Assembly (NCBI RefSeq): GCF_026627255.1
Contig: NZ_JAPNLM010000006.1
Location: 124,001-188,000 of the forward strand
Direction of reading: 5' to 3'
From: Streptomyces antarcticus
Lineage (GTDB): Bacteria; Actinomycetota; Actinomycetes; Streptomycetales; Streptomycetaceae
Length of the DNA stretch: 64,000 nucleotides
Shown: positions 9,429 to 17,599 of the stretch, piece after piece
Position numbering within the stretch: the first letter of the stretch is position 1
Layout: each line of letters starts with the position of its first letter
Notes under the pieces: generated by a model
The model's database searches: none
Told to the model about the DNA's origin: nothing
What the model saw: only the letters and a program-made list of their open reading frames with translations
Position numbers and translations under genes: made by a program

Positions 9429-9932
9429 GTGCGGGTGGGGGCGAAGACCGGAAAGCTGTGGAAGAGGGGGCGGCCCGTACCGCGAGAACCATCGACCGGC
9501 GCCGAGGACGGGGGAGCGGTGGACACGCAGCGGATCACGCGGAGCGTGCGCCGGGCGGATCTTAAGGCCGTGGGGGAAGTCCGCCGGGCGTTACGGGAGC
9601 TGATGCGCCACCGGTGCCGGACCGACGCCGCCGACGTAGCGGAGCTGCTCATCACCGAACTGGTCACCAACGCCCTCGTCCACACCGACCAGGGCGCCGA
9701 GGTCTCCGCCAGCCTCGGCGGATCCCGTCTCCGCGTGGAGGTCCGCGACTACGCCGCCCGCCGCCCCCGCCCGCACGTACCGACCGCCGACGACGGTACG
9801 CACGGGCGGGGCCTGGCGCTGGTGCAGGCCCTCGCCGACGCCTGGGGCGTGGACGGGTCGGCCGCGGGCGGCGGCAAGGTGGTGTGGTTCGAACTGCACG
9901 CCACCCGTACCCCGGGATACGAGGCGGCGTAG
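9429..9932 (+). CDS. RsbW-type HATPase_c regulatory ATP-binding protein
   Basis: 167 residues from GTG 9429, with GGGAGGT 8 bases upstream; the open frame extends further up without a ribosome site. The C-terminal ~110 residues form a small GHKL ATPase domain: N box ELLITELVTNALVHT, G1-like VEVRDYAARRP and G2-like HGRGLALVQALADAWGV, then GGGKVVWFEL. This matches the numerous stand-alone RsbW/SpoIIAB-like kinases of Streptomyces, which act on anti-anti-sigma partners or bind sigma factors. No partner gene is adjacent, so the target is unknown. The N-terminal ~45 residues are basic and not recognised. Confidence 0.82.
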   Translation: MRVGAKTGKLWKRGRPVPREPSTGAEDGGAVDTQRITRSVRRADLKAVGEVRRALRELMRHRCRTDAADVAELLITELVTNALVHTDQGAEVSASLGGSRLRVEVRDYAARRPRPHVPTADDGTHGRGLALVQALADAWGVDGSAAGGGKVVWFELHATRTPGYEAA

Positions 9933-10062
9933 GGGGTGCCGTCACGATCGTTCCTGCCGTGCGGCGCGCCTTGCGGGCGTACGGAACGAGTCTGACGACA
10001 CCCCCTGGGCCCGCGGGACCCGCCTGAACGAGCGGGCCCCGCGGAGTGCCGACGGGGAGCCG

Positions 10063-11151
10063 TCAGCCGAACTGCTGCTCCAGGTCCTTCAGTTTGCGCT
10101 CCAGGGAGTCGAGCCGGGGGATGGTCTGGGTGTCGTCCTCGGCGGTGAGGTCCACCGTCCGCGGACCGGTCACCTCGAGGGATTCGGAGGATCCGGACAC
10201 GGCCTGGAGCGAGGGCCTTCCGGAACTCCCTCCCAGCGGCAGCCGGGGCGGCGGCGTCAGCTGTCCCGGGCCCGCTATGGCCGGCTCCGCGCCGACCGGC
10301 GCGGAGCCCGGTCCGGGAGCCAGCCCCGGCATGTCGCCCTCGCGGGCGCGGGCCCGCCCGAACGCCCGGTTCTGCCGGCCGAGTGCCTTGATGTGGGCGC
10401 GGTCCAGGCGGTGTTGCTCGCGCCGCCGGTGCCGGTCGTTCTCCTTCTCCTTCTTGTCCTCGCGGACTTCGTCCACGGCCTCGTCGAGGGTGCGGACCCC
10501 CTCCAGCAGCATCAGGGACCACGCGCCGAAGGTCTCCCGGGGCGCCCGCAGCCAGCGGACCATCCGGATCTGCGGCAGCGGCCGGGGGATCAGGCCCTGC
10601 TCGCGCAGTGCCGCCCGGCGGGTCTGCTTCAGGGCCCGGTCGAAGAGGACCGCCGCCGAGAGCGACATCCCGGCGAAGAACTGCGGGGCCCCGTCGTGGC
10701 CCAGGCCCCTGGGCGCGTGAACCCAGTTGAACCACGCGGCCGCCCCCGCGAACAGCCAGACCAGCATGCGCGAGCCCAGTGCCGCGTCGCCGTGGCTGGC
10801 CTCGCGGACGGCGAGCACCGAGCAGAACATGGCGGCGCCGTCGAGGCCGAAGGGGACGAGGTACTCCCACCCCCCGGAGAGGTTGAGGTTCTGCCGGCCG
10901 AAGCCGACCAGCCCGTGGAAGGAGAGCGCGGCGGCGACCGCCGCGCAGCAGAAGAGCAGGACGTACGAGGCGGTCCCGTAGACGGCTTCCTTGCGCCGCC
11001 GCCGCTCCTCGCTGCGCTCCCAGCTGTCCTCGGCCGCGGCCTTCTCGCTCTCGCGCTTTCCCCGGGCCAGTACCGCAACTGCCGCAAGCACGCCCAGGAT
11101 CAGCAGGCTGCCGGGCAGCAGCCAGTCCAGCGATATGTCGGTCAGTCTCAT
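10063..11151 (-). CDS. DUF2637 domain membrane protein
   Basis: 362 residues from ATG 11151. The N-terminus has one hydrophobic segment (LLPGSLLILGVLAAVAVLA), then a charged linker. Four more segments follow (SYVLLFCCAAVAAALSFHG, LVPFGLDGAAMFCSVLAV, MLVWLFAGAAAWFNWVHA, FFAGMSLSAAVLFDRAL), the layout of DUF2637/SpdB-like proteins. After residue ~190 comes a basic, likely coiled region (VREDKKEKENDRHRRREQHR), then a Pro/Gly-rich tail and a short C-terminal heptad stretch (LDSLERKLKDLEQQF). SpdB proteins act in plasmid spread between hyphae, but this copy has no transfer genes around it and is probably a chromosomal family member of unknown role. Confidence 0.8.
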   Translation of the reverse strand: MRLTDISLDWLLPGSLLILGVLAAVAVLARGKRESEKAAAEDSWERSEERRRRKEAVYGTASYVLLFCCAAVAAALSFHGLVGFGRQNLNLSGGWEYLVPFGLDGAAMFCSVLAVREASHGDAALGSRMLVWLFAGAAAWFNWVHAPRGLGHDGAPQFFAGMSLSAAVLFDRALKQTRRAALREQGLIPRPLPQIRMVRWLRAPRETFGAWSLMLLEGVRTLDEAVDEVREDKKEKENDRHRRREQHRLDRAHIKALGRQNRAFGRARAREGDMPGLAPGPGSAPVGAEPAIAGPGQLTPPPRLPLGGSSGRPSLQAVSGSSESLEVTGPRTVDLTAEDDTQTIPRLDSLERKLKDLEQQFG

Positions 11152-11405
11152 GCGGATGTCCCTTGCCTCGCGTCTGCGGTCGTGCGGCTTTCCGGGCGTC
11201 ATAGTGGCGCAGCCGGTCCGCCGTACACGCGGGTTTCGGGGCAAGTGGACGCCATCGGGGGGCGGGGCCCGCCGGATAGGGTGTTGTCCGTCGAACTGGA
11301 GCCCGTACGGACTGAGTTGAGTTCGATTTGCGGTCACCCCCGCGGGTGGGTTCGGAGCGGGAGGGCGGCGGCGGCCGGGGTCCGGCCCCGCCGGGGGCCC
11401 GGCGG

Positions 11406-12266
11406 CTACGCCGTGAGCCGGGCCACGCGGTCCGCGTCGCACGTGCGGGGGCAGGTCACGCAGGTGTCGTCCGGGCGGATCGTGTAGAAGAAGCAGCAGC
11501 TGGCCCGGTCCCGGGTGGGCAGCTCCGTGCCGTCGGGGCCCGCGAGCGTCCGGAAGCCCGCGCCGCCGGTGTACGGGGCCGTCGAGCCGGGCAGCAGGGC
11601 CTCCAGCTCGGCCATCGCCCGCCGCTCCTCGCCGAGCAGGGTGCCGATGTACCAGAGGCTCTCGACGACCTCGTCCGTGACCATGCCCCACAGGGCGCGC
11701 CGGCCGCGCCGCATGCGCGGGCCGAAACCTTCCAGTACCGGTCCGAGGTGCTGGGCCACCGCAGCCCGCACCTCGTCGCGCAGCGCCTCCCCGTCGGGCA
11801 CGACCCGTGCGCCGGGGAGAGCGGCCGCCGGATCGTCCGGCAGGCAGGCGAAGCCGTCGACGCGCACGGCCATCCGGCCGAGCGTCCGGTGGAAGGTGAC
11901 CCCGGACACGGGGAGGCTCGGCACCCGCCGGTGGAGGAACCACGGCAGGGTGATCAGCAGGCACGCGGGCCACGCGTACCGGTGCAGGCCGAAGCTCGCC
12001 ACCACGTCGGGGCGGGCCTGGTGCCCGTAGTCCTTCAGCACCTGGGCGTTGTCCCAGGCGAGGAAGGCGTCGAGCGCCGGTCCTCCGGCCGCCAGCTCGT
12101 CCGCGCCGACCCATCCCACACCGCGAGGGAGAGGTTCGTGCGCGGCCCGCTCGGCGACCCCGAGTCCGCCGTAGACCTCGGCCAGGCGTGCGTACGCATC
12201 CGCCACCGGAGAGCCGTCCGGGGCGGGTGTGACGCGCGCCGAGGCGCCGAGGACCGTGACGGTCAT
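11406..12266 (-). CDS. FhuF-like (2Fe-2S) ferric iron reductase
   Basis: 286 residues from ATG 12266 (an in-frame TTG at 12284 is an alternative). The C-terminal 25 residues carry the FhuF cluster signature: two adjacent Cys, ten residues, then C-x2-C (RASCCFFYT...DTCVTCPRTC). The body contains the usual family features (VGWVGADELAAGG, ALDAFLAWDNAQVLKDYGH, FGLHRYAWPACLLITLPWFL). FhuF-type proteins reduce ferric siderophore in the cytoplasm to release iron. A close match to the actinobacterial iron-repressor box lies 29-47 bases upstream of the start, so repression under iron-replete conditions by a DmdR/IdeR regulator is likely. The gene is divergent from a GntR regulator. Confidence 0.85.
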   Translation of the reverse strand: MTVTVLGASARVTPAPDGSPVADAYARLAEVYGGLGVAERAAHEPLPRGVGWVGADELAAGGPALDAFLAWDNAQVLKDYGHQARPDVVASFGLHRYAWPACLLITLPWFLHRRVPSLPVSGVTFHRTLGRMAVRVDGFACLPDDPAAALPGARVVPDGEALRDEVRAAVAQHLGPVLEGFGPRMRRGRRALWGMVTDEVVESLWYIGTLLGEERRAMAELEALLPGSTAPYTGGAGFRTLAGPDGTELPTRDRASCCFFYTIRPDDTCVTCPRTCDADRVARLTA

Positions 12267-12294
12267 GGTGGACCACCGATTCAAGCGATCGATA

Positions 12295-12313
12295 AGAGGT
12301 TAGCCTTACCTTA
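12295..12313. promoter_or_regulatory. Iron box (DmdR/IdeR-type operator)
   Basis: The 19-base sequence AGAGGTTAGCCTTACCTTA matches the IdeR/DmdR consensus TWAGGTTAGSCTWACCTWA at all but the first two positions. It sits between the FhuF-like gene (start 12266, minus) and the GntR gene (start 12405, plus), close enough to the former to cover its promoter. Confidence 0.85.
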
Positions 12314-12404
12314 CCCGACTGAGAGTGATGCCTACCCTCATGCCTCGCGCGCCGTCCCCTATTCTCGGTTCTCAGGACGGGCCGAGACCTGTGAGGAGGA
12401 CCGA

Positions 12405-13103
12405 GTGCACGAAACGCCGCAGGCCAGGGGTGGAGCGGAGGCCGCGCGGCCGTCGATTCCGGCGCAGAAGATACCGCGGAAGGTGATGCGCCATTCGGTG
12501 CGCGGCCAAGTCCTCGACGCGCTCCGCGCGGCGCTCGTCGACGGCGAACTGGTGCCGGGGGAGATCTACTCGGGCCCGGCCCTGGGCGAACGTTTCGGAG
12601 TGTCGGCGACCCCCGTGCGCGAGGCGATGCAGCGGCTGGCCCTGGACGGGGCGGTGGAATGCCTGCCCAACCGGGGTTTCCGCGTCCTGTCGCGCACCCC
12701 GCGCGAGCTGGCCGAGCTGGCCGAGGTACGGGCCCTGCTGGAGGTCCCCGTGATGCTCCGGCTGGCCCGTGACGTGCCCGCGGCCGGCTGGGAGGCCCTG
12801 CGGCCGGCCGCCGCGGCCACGGCCGCCGCCGCCGCGGTCGGCGACCTGCCCGGCTACGCGGAGGCCGACCGGGCCTTCCACCGCGAGGTGCTCGCGCTGG
12901 CCGGCAACGACCAGCTGGTCCAGGTGGCGGGGGAACTCCACCGCCGCGCCCAGTGGCCCCTGCCGGGCGCCCCGCGGGTGCGCCGTGCGGAGCTGGTGGC
13001 CGACGCGGCCGAGCACACGGCCCTGCTGGAGGCCCTGATCGCCGGGGACCTCCCGGTGGTGGAGTCACTCGTACGGGAGCACTTCGCGGGCTCCGCCGGC
13101 TGA
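12405..13103 (+). CDS. GntR family regulator, FadR/FCD type
   Basis: 232 residues from GTG 12405, preceded by GAGGAGGA. The N-terminal winged helix (VRGQVLDALRAALVDGELVP, then FGVSATPVREAMQRLALDGA) is classic GntR. It is followed by a helical FCD-like domain (ELAEVRALLEVPVMLRLARD ... YAEADRAFHREVLALAGND ... AEHTALLEALIAGDLPVVE), with the D...H metal/ligand residues expected of FadR-type effectors. The ligand is unknown. It shares a 138-base divergent promoter region with the iron-box gene. Confidence 0.88.
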   Translation: MHETPQARGGAEAARPSIPAQKIPRKVMRHSVRGQVLDALRAALVDGELVPGEIYSGPALGERFGVSATPVREAMQRLALDGAVECLPNRGFRVLSRTPRELAELAEVRALLEVPVMLRLARDVPAAGWEALRPAAAATAAAAAVGDLPGYAEADRAFHREVLALAGNDQLVQVAGELHRRAQWPLPGAPRVRRAELVADAAEHTALLEALIAGDLPVVESLVREHFAGSAG

Positions 13104-13170
13104 CCGGGCCCGCCGTCCGGCCCGGTCCCTCGGCCGACCCGGTCCCCGGCCACCCCGGTCCGGTCCGGTC

Positions 13171-13209
13171 CGGCGGGGCGCTCCGGGGCTGCCCCGGAGC
13201 CCCCCGCCG
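13171..13209. terminator. Long bidirectional hairpin between convergent genes
   Basis: Arms 13171-13188 and 13192-13209 pair over 8 plus 9 base pairs with a single C-C mismatch around a CTG loop. It lies between the GntR stop (13103) and the stop of the minus-strand TPR-like gene (13212), fitting a shared terminator. There is no T tract. Confidence 0.75.
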
Positions 13210-13211
13210 GG

Positions 13212-13991
13212 CTACGCGGGAGCCGGGTCCGGGTGGAGCTGGTCCGCCAGCCAGGTCGGGATGCCCCCCAGCAGGTGGAAGAGCCGACGGGCCTCCGCGC
13301 GCAGCCGGGCCGCCTCGGGCTCCGGCTCGGCCTCGGCCAGGGCGGCCAGCGCCGGGGCCGTGCCGATCAGGAAGCCCAGCTCCTCCCGGATCCGCAGCGA
13401 CTCCGTGAAGCCCTTGCGCGCCTCGGCCACCTCGCCGTCCCGCAGGGCGAGCGCCGCCAGGTGCCGCCAGGTGAAGGAGAGCAGCAGCGTGTCCCCGTGG
13501 GCCTCCGCGCCCGCGTGGGCCCGGTGGTAGGCGGGGCGGGCCGACTGCGGGGCGTCCGCGAGGTGCTCGGCCACCAGCCCCCGGCGGAAGTCCAGCAGCG
13601 GCCGGGTCCGGGACCCGGCGGAGAGCAGGGCCGCGGCCCGGCCCAGCGCCGAGCGGGCCTCGTCGGCCCGGTCGCGTACGCCGAGCACCGTGGCGGCGTA
13701 CGCCAGGTGGCCCCGCTCGCAGGCGGCGGCGCCCCGGTCGTCGTCGTCCTGCGAGACGGCCTCGGCGACCCGCAGCGCGTCCTCGGCCTCGGCCCAGCCC
13801 TGCCCGGTGAACAGGCAGCGTTCCACCAGCAGCGCCGTGCGCTGCACGGCGGCTCCGGCGTGGTTCAGGTGCGGCGTCAGCAGGGCGGCCGCGTCGGTCC
13901 AACAGCCGCGCGAGCGCAGCCGCCATATCGCCCGCTGGAGGGGGTCGTCTCCCCCAGTAGATCCGGCACCGGACATGGCGGTATCCGCCAC
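13212..13991 (-). CDS. TPR-like helical repeat protein of unknown function
   Basis: 259 residues from GTG 13991, chosen because GGAGGG precedes it; ATG 13976 is the alternative. The sequence is almost all amphipathic helix with Ala at repeat positions, in TPR-like pairs (AIWRLRSRGCWTDAAALLTP, FTGQGWAEAEDALRVAEAVS, CERGHLAYAATVLGVRDRAD, LALRDGEVAEARKGFTESLR). No catalytic motif or signal peptide is seen. It probably works as a cytoplasmic protein-binding scaffold. It lies downstream of pucR on the same strand with a 165-base gap. Confidence 0.65.
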   Translation of the reverse strand: MADTAMSGAGSTGGDDPLQRAIWRLRSRGCWTDAAALLTPHLNHAGAAVQRTALLVERCLFTGQGWAEAEDALRVAEAVSQDDDDRGAAACERGHLAYAATVLGVRDRADEARSALGRAAALLSAGSRTRPLLDFRRGLVAEHLADAPQSARPAYHRAHAGAEAHGDTLLLSFTWRHLAALALRDGEVAEARKGFTESLRIREELGFLIGTAPALAALAEAEPEPEAARLRAEARRLFHLLGGIPTWLADQLHPDPAPA

Positions 13992-14156
13992 ATTGCCCTC
14001 CCCAAAGCAACCAAGCAGCACATCGTTGAGCCCTGGGGCGAAATGAGAGCACGGATCGGAGGCTCCGGCCAAGGGGTCGGGTGAACTCTTTCACAAAGTC
14101 CGGACGGATCATCAGCCGCCCCCGGCCCGGGCCGTGCGGTCCGGGAGCGGATCTTC

Positions 14157-15836
14157 TCAGCTCATGCGCAGTGCGAGGAAGAAGTCGAGCTTGTCCTCGA
14201 GCCGCGACAGGTCGCGCCCCGTCAACTGCTCGATTCGCCCGACGCGGTACCGCAGCGTGTTGACGTGGAGGTGCAGCCGCGTCGCGCAGCGGGTCCACGA
14301 ACCGTCGCAGTCCAGGAAGGCCTCCAGCGTCGGGATGAGCTCCGCGCGGTGGCGGCGGTCGTAGTCCCGCAGCGGGTCCAGCAGCCGGGCCGTGAAGGCG
14401 CGCCGTACGTCGTCGGGCACGAACGGCAGCAGCAGGACGTGCGAGGCCAGCTCGTGGTGGCCCGCCGCGCAGACCCGGCCCGGGCGCGCCGCGGCGACCC
14501 GGCGGGCGTGCCGGGCCTCCTCCAGCGCCCCGCGCAGCCCTTCGGCGGAGTGCACGGCCGCGCTGACGCCCAGCGTGAGCCGGCCGTCGTCGGCCAGGCC
14601 TGCCTGCAGGGGGTCCCGTACGACCGCCAGGAGCTCGTCGGCGTGCAGGGCAGGGCCGGGGCCCTTGTCCTCACCGGCCTCCCCGGGCAGGGCGGGCAGC
14701 GGCACCAGGGCGATGGCCTCGTCGCCCGCGTGGGCCACGGCGATCCGGTCCGAGGGCTCGGGCCCCGACAGGGTCGGGTCGACGAGGATCTCCTCCAGCA
14801 GCGACTGGGCCACCGGGCCGCCGGGGATGTCGCCGCCGTCCCAGTCCACCCGGGCCACGACGACCTGCCAGTGCGGGGGGCCGCCGAGTCCGGGCAGCAG
14901 CACCGGGGCCGCGACCCGCAGGCGGGCGGCGATCTCGGCGGGCGCGGCGCCCGTCTGGACCAGTTCCAGCACCTCCTGGGCGAGGCGGCGGCGCACCGTA
15001 CGGGCCGCGTCGCGCCGGTCCCGCTCCACGGCGATCAGCTGGGTGACGCCCTGGAGCAGGTCGAGGCGCTCGGCGGGCCAGTCGCCGGCGTCCGCCTCGA
15101 CGGCCAGCAGCCAGTCCGACAGCACGCTCTCGCGCACGTCACGGGCGGCCGGACCGGCCGCGCCGCGCCCGTGTCCCCTGATGGGGAAGAGCGAGTACGT
15201 AATACCCTGGATGGAGATCCGGTGCGGGCCCCTGCGGCCCGTCCGGACCGCCGCGAGGTGCTCGCTCGCCAGTGCCGCACAGACACCCGGGGCCAGCGGC
15301 TCGCCGGCCCCGGCGATCTGCCGGCCCGTGGGGGACAGCACCCAGGCCCGGAGATCGAGGTCGGTGGTGAGCAGATCCAGCACCACGTCGGGCCCGCCGC
15401 CGGTCGGCCCCGACGTCATCAGGCGGCGGTGGCGGTCCACGACGGCGGCGAGGTCCCCGGCGCGTTCTCCGGAGACCTGGCGCACCACGTACTCGGTGAT
15501 CGTGGCGAATGCAACGTCCTCGTTCACGGCGAACAGGGGCAGGCGGTTGCGCAGACAGGCCGATACCAGGTCGTCCGGGATGTCCCCCAGCTCGGCCTCG
15601 CCCGCGGCGAGGCCCGCCACGCCCGCGCCGGCCAGGATTCGTACGAACGGCTCGGAATCGGCCGAATTTCTTCGCCAGGCCAGGCCGGTGAGCACGAGCT
15701 CGCCTCCGGACAGGTATCGGCTGGGGTCCCGCAGGTCGGTCGTCATGACCCCGCGGACCGTCCGGTCGAGTTCATCCTCGCCGCCCAGCAGCCGCAGCCC
15801 CAGCGCCTCGGTTTCCAGCAGTGCGCGCAGCCGCAT
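14157..15836 (-). CDS. pucR: PucR family purine catabolism regulator
   Basis: 559 residues from ATG 15836, where the family consensus begins (MRLRALLETEALGLRLLGGE); an upstream in-frame ATG at 15905 is possible. The N-terminal PucR domain (~1-125) includes VRGVMTTDLRDPSRYLSGGE and ELVLTGLAWRR. A GGDEF-like middle domain follows. The C-terminal HTH_30 domain contains CDGSWTRCATRLHLHVNTLRYRVGRIEQLTGRDL. PucR proteins switch purine catabolism in response to purine intermediates. The gene is divergent from the xanthine dehydrogenase operon over a 253-base gap, so it very likely controls that operon. Confidence 0.9.
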   Translation of the reverse strand: MRLRALLETEALGLRLLGGEDELDRTVRGVMTTDLRDPSRYLSGGELVLTGLAWRRNSADSEPFVRILAGAGVAGLAAGEAELGDIPDDLVSACLRNRLPLFAVNEDVAFATITEYVVRQVSGERAGDLAAVVDRHRRLMTSGPTGGGPDVVLDLLTTDLDLRAWVLSPTGRQIAGAGEPLAPGVCAALASEHLAAVRTGRRGPHRISIQGITYSLFPIRGHGRGAAGPAARDVRESVLSDWLLAVEADAGDWPAERLDLLQGVTQLIAVERDRRDAARTVRRRLAQEVLELVQTGAAPAEIAARLRVAAPVLLPGLGGPPHWQVVVARVDWDGGDIPGGPVAQSLLEEILVDPTLSGPEPSDRIAVAHAGDEAIALVPLPALPGEAGEDKGPGPALHADELLAVVRDPLQAGLADDGRLTLGVSAAVHSAEGLRGALEEARHARRVAAARPGRVCAAGHHELASHVLLLPFVPDDVRRAFTARLLDPLRDYDRRHRAELIPTLEAFLDCDGSWTRCATRLHLHVNTLRYRVGRIEQLTGRDLSRLEDKLDFFLALRMS

Positions 15837-16089
15837 GATGTCGCCGCCGATCTGTCTCGATGTTGCCGTTGGAAATCGGGCAGGTCGTCGCATCCTGCCT
15901 TTCATACGAATCTACAAGACGAGGGAGGTCCCCAGCCAACTCCTTCATGGTTTCGGTGACTGCACCCGGGGGACGCGCGGATTGTGTACTGACTCCACAC
16001 CGCGTTAACAGCACGTGAACGACCAGTCGAGGGCCATTGGGCCTCCTGGCTTGAAGTGAACGACACGATGAAGAAGAAGAGAGCCGCAC
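15837..16089. promoter_or_regulatory. Divergent pucR / xanthine dehydrogenase promoter region
   Basis: This gap must hold both promoters. Two exact copies of GTGAACGAC occur at 16015-16023 and 16056-16064, 41 bases apart (about four helical turns), both upstream of the xanthine dehydrogenase start at 16090. They are candidate binding sites for PucR or another activator; this is inference from repetition and spacing only. Confidence 0.45.
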
Positions 16090-16983
16090 ATGGACTTCCT
16101 TCGCCCCGCCAGCTGGGAGGAGGCGCTCGCCGCTAAGGCCGAGTTCCCCACAGCTGTGCCGATCGCGGGTGGCACCGATGTGATGGTCGAGATCAACTTC
16201 GACCACCGTCGGCCGGAGTACCTCCTGGACCTGAACCGCATCGGTCTCCTGCGGGAGTGGGAGGTCGGCGAGGACGTGGTTCGTCTGGGCGCCTCCGTCC
16301 CGTACACGCAGATCATGGAGAACCTCCGGACGGAGCTTCCGGGACTCGCGCTCGCCTCGCACACGGTCGCGTCCCCGCAGATCCGCAACCGCGGCGGTGT
16401 CGGAGGCAACCTCGGTTGCGCCTCTCCGGCCGGCGACTCGCACCCGGCGCTCCTCGCGGCCGGTGCCGAGGTCGAGGTGGAGTCCGTACGCGGCTCCCGC
16501 CTGATCCCGATCGACGAGTTCTACACCGGAGTGAAGCGCAACGCGCTCGCCGCCGACGAGCTCATCAAGACCGTCCACATCAAGAAGGCGGACGGCCCCC
16601 AGCAGTACTCCAAGGTCGGCTCCCGCAACGCGATGGTCATCGCGGTCTGCGCGTTCGGCCTGGCGCTGCACCCGCAGACCCGCACGGTCCGCACCGGCAT
16701 CGGATCGGCCGCGCCGACCCCGATCCGGGCGAAGGCCGCCGAGGAGTTCCTGAACGCCGCGCTCGAAGAGGGCGGCTTCTGGGAGTCCGGCAAGGTCATC
16801 ACCCCGTCGATCGCCAAGCAGTTCGGTGACCTCGCCTCCGGCGCGGCCAACCCGATCGACGACGTCCGCGGCACGGCGAAGTACCGCCGTCACGCGGTCG
16901 GCATCATGGCTCGCCGCCAGCTCGTCTGGACCTGGGAGCAGTACCGCGGCACCACCGGCCGCTCGCTTGAAGGGGCTGCGTAA
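16090..16983 (+). CDS. Xanthine dehydrogenase FAD-binding subunit
   Basis: 297 residues. FAD-binding motifs of the CoxM/XdhB family are present: VPIAGGTDVMVEINF near the N-terminus and SPQIRNRGGVGGNLGCASPA around residue 98, with GDSHPALLAAGAEVE next. The C-terminal CO-dehydrogenase flavoprotein domain follows (GSRNAMVIAVCAFGLAL, YRRHAVGIMARRQLVW). The subunit passes electrons from the 2Fe-2S clusters to NAD+ through FAD. It is the first of three tightly packed genes; the next start lies 2 bases after its stop. Association with PucR, a purine permease and XdhC points to xanthine/hypoxanthine rather than CO as substrate. Confidence 0.93.
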   Translation: MDFLRPASWEEALAAKAEFPTAVPIAGGTDVMVEINFDHRRPEYLLDLNRIGLLREWEVGEDVVRLGASVPYTQIMENLRTELPGLALASHTVASPQIRNRGGVGGNLGCASPAGDSHPALLAAGAEVEVESVRGSRLIPIDEFYTGVKRNALAADELIKTVHIKKADGPQQYSKVGSRNAMVIAVCAFGLALHPQTRTVRTGIGSAAPTPIRAKAAEEFLNAALEEGGFWESGKVITPSIAKQFGDLASGAANPIDDVRGTAKYRRHAVGIMARRQLVWTWEQYRGTTGRSLEGAA

Positions 16984-16985
16984 TC

Positions 16986-17597
16986 ATGCGCGTCAATTTC
17001 ACTGTCAACGGCCGTCAGCAGGAAGCCGACGACGTCTGGGAGGGCGAGTCCCTCCTGTACGTCCTGCGCGAGCGCATGGGCCTGCCCGGTTCGAAGAACG
17101 CATGTGAGCAGGGCGAGTGTGGTTCCTGCACCGTCCGTCTCGACGGCGTGCCGGTCTGTTCCTGTCTCGTGGCCGCCGGCCAGGTCGAGGGCCGCGACGT
17201 CGTGACCGTCGAGGGCCTGGCGGAATTCTCCAAGCAGCGCGAGCAGCACGGCCACGGCGGTGCCTGCGGCGCCGGCGGCGGCTGCGGCGGCAAGGGCGGC
17301 GTCACTCTGGACGCGGCCAAGCAGTGGCAGGCCAAGCCCGCGGGCGACTCGCAGACCGGCGAGGGTGTGGAGCTCTCCACCATCCAGCAGGCGTTCATCG
17401 ACGCCGGCGCCGTCCAGTGCGGTTTCTGCACCCCGGGCCTCCTGGTCCAGGCCGACGCGCTGCTGGAGGAGAACTCCTCCCCGTCCGACCAGGACATCCG
17501 TGAGGCCCTGTCCGGCAACCTCTGCCGCTGCACGGGCTACGAGAAGATCCTCGACGCGGTCCGCCTCGCGGCCGCCCGTCAGGGAGAGGCGGTCTGA
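16986..17597 (+). CDS. Xanthine dehydrogenase 2Fe-2S subunit with Gly/Cys-rich insert
   Basis: 203 residues. The plant-ferredoxin-type cluster motif is CEQGECGSCTVRLDGVPVCSC (residues ~39-60). The second, helical cluster motif is QCGFCTPG and later CRCTGYEKI (residues ~142-187). Between them lies an insertion of ~35-40 residues absent from typical ~160-residue homologues. It contains GGACGAGGGCGGKGG, with two extra Cys. The subunit carries electrons from the Mo centre to FAD. Two bases separate it from the molybdopterin subunit gene. Confidence 0.93.
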   Translation: MRVNFTVNGRQQEADDVWEGESLLYVLRERMGLPGSKNACEQGECGSCTVRLDGVPVCSCLVAAGQVEGRDVVTVEGLAEFSKQREQHGHGGACGAGGGCGGKGGVTLDAAKQWQAKPAGDSQTGEGVELSTIQQAFIDAGAVQCGFCTPGLLVQADALLEENSSPSDQDIREALSGNLCRCTGYEKILDAVRLAAARQGEAV

Positions 17598-17599
17598 CC

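Noticed and set aside
10063..11151. DUF2637/SpdB-like gene as a sign of an integrated conjugative element
   Set aside because: No integrase, replication, transfer or att-like repeats are seen around it; chromosomal copies of the family are common.
10063..14298. 1411-codon open frame on the minus strand covering several genes
   Set aside because: Only its 3' part (DUF2637 from 11151) has protein-like composition. The rest is antisense to the GntR gene or out of frame with the FhuF-like and TPR-like genes on its own strand.
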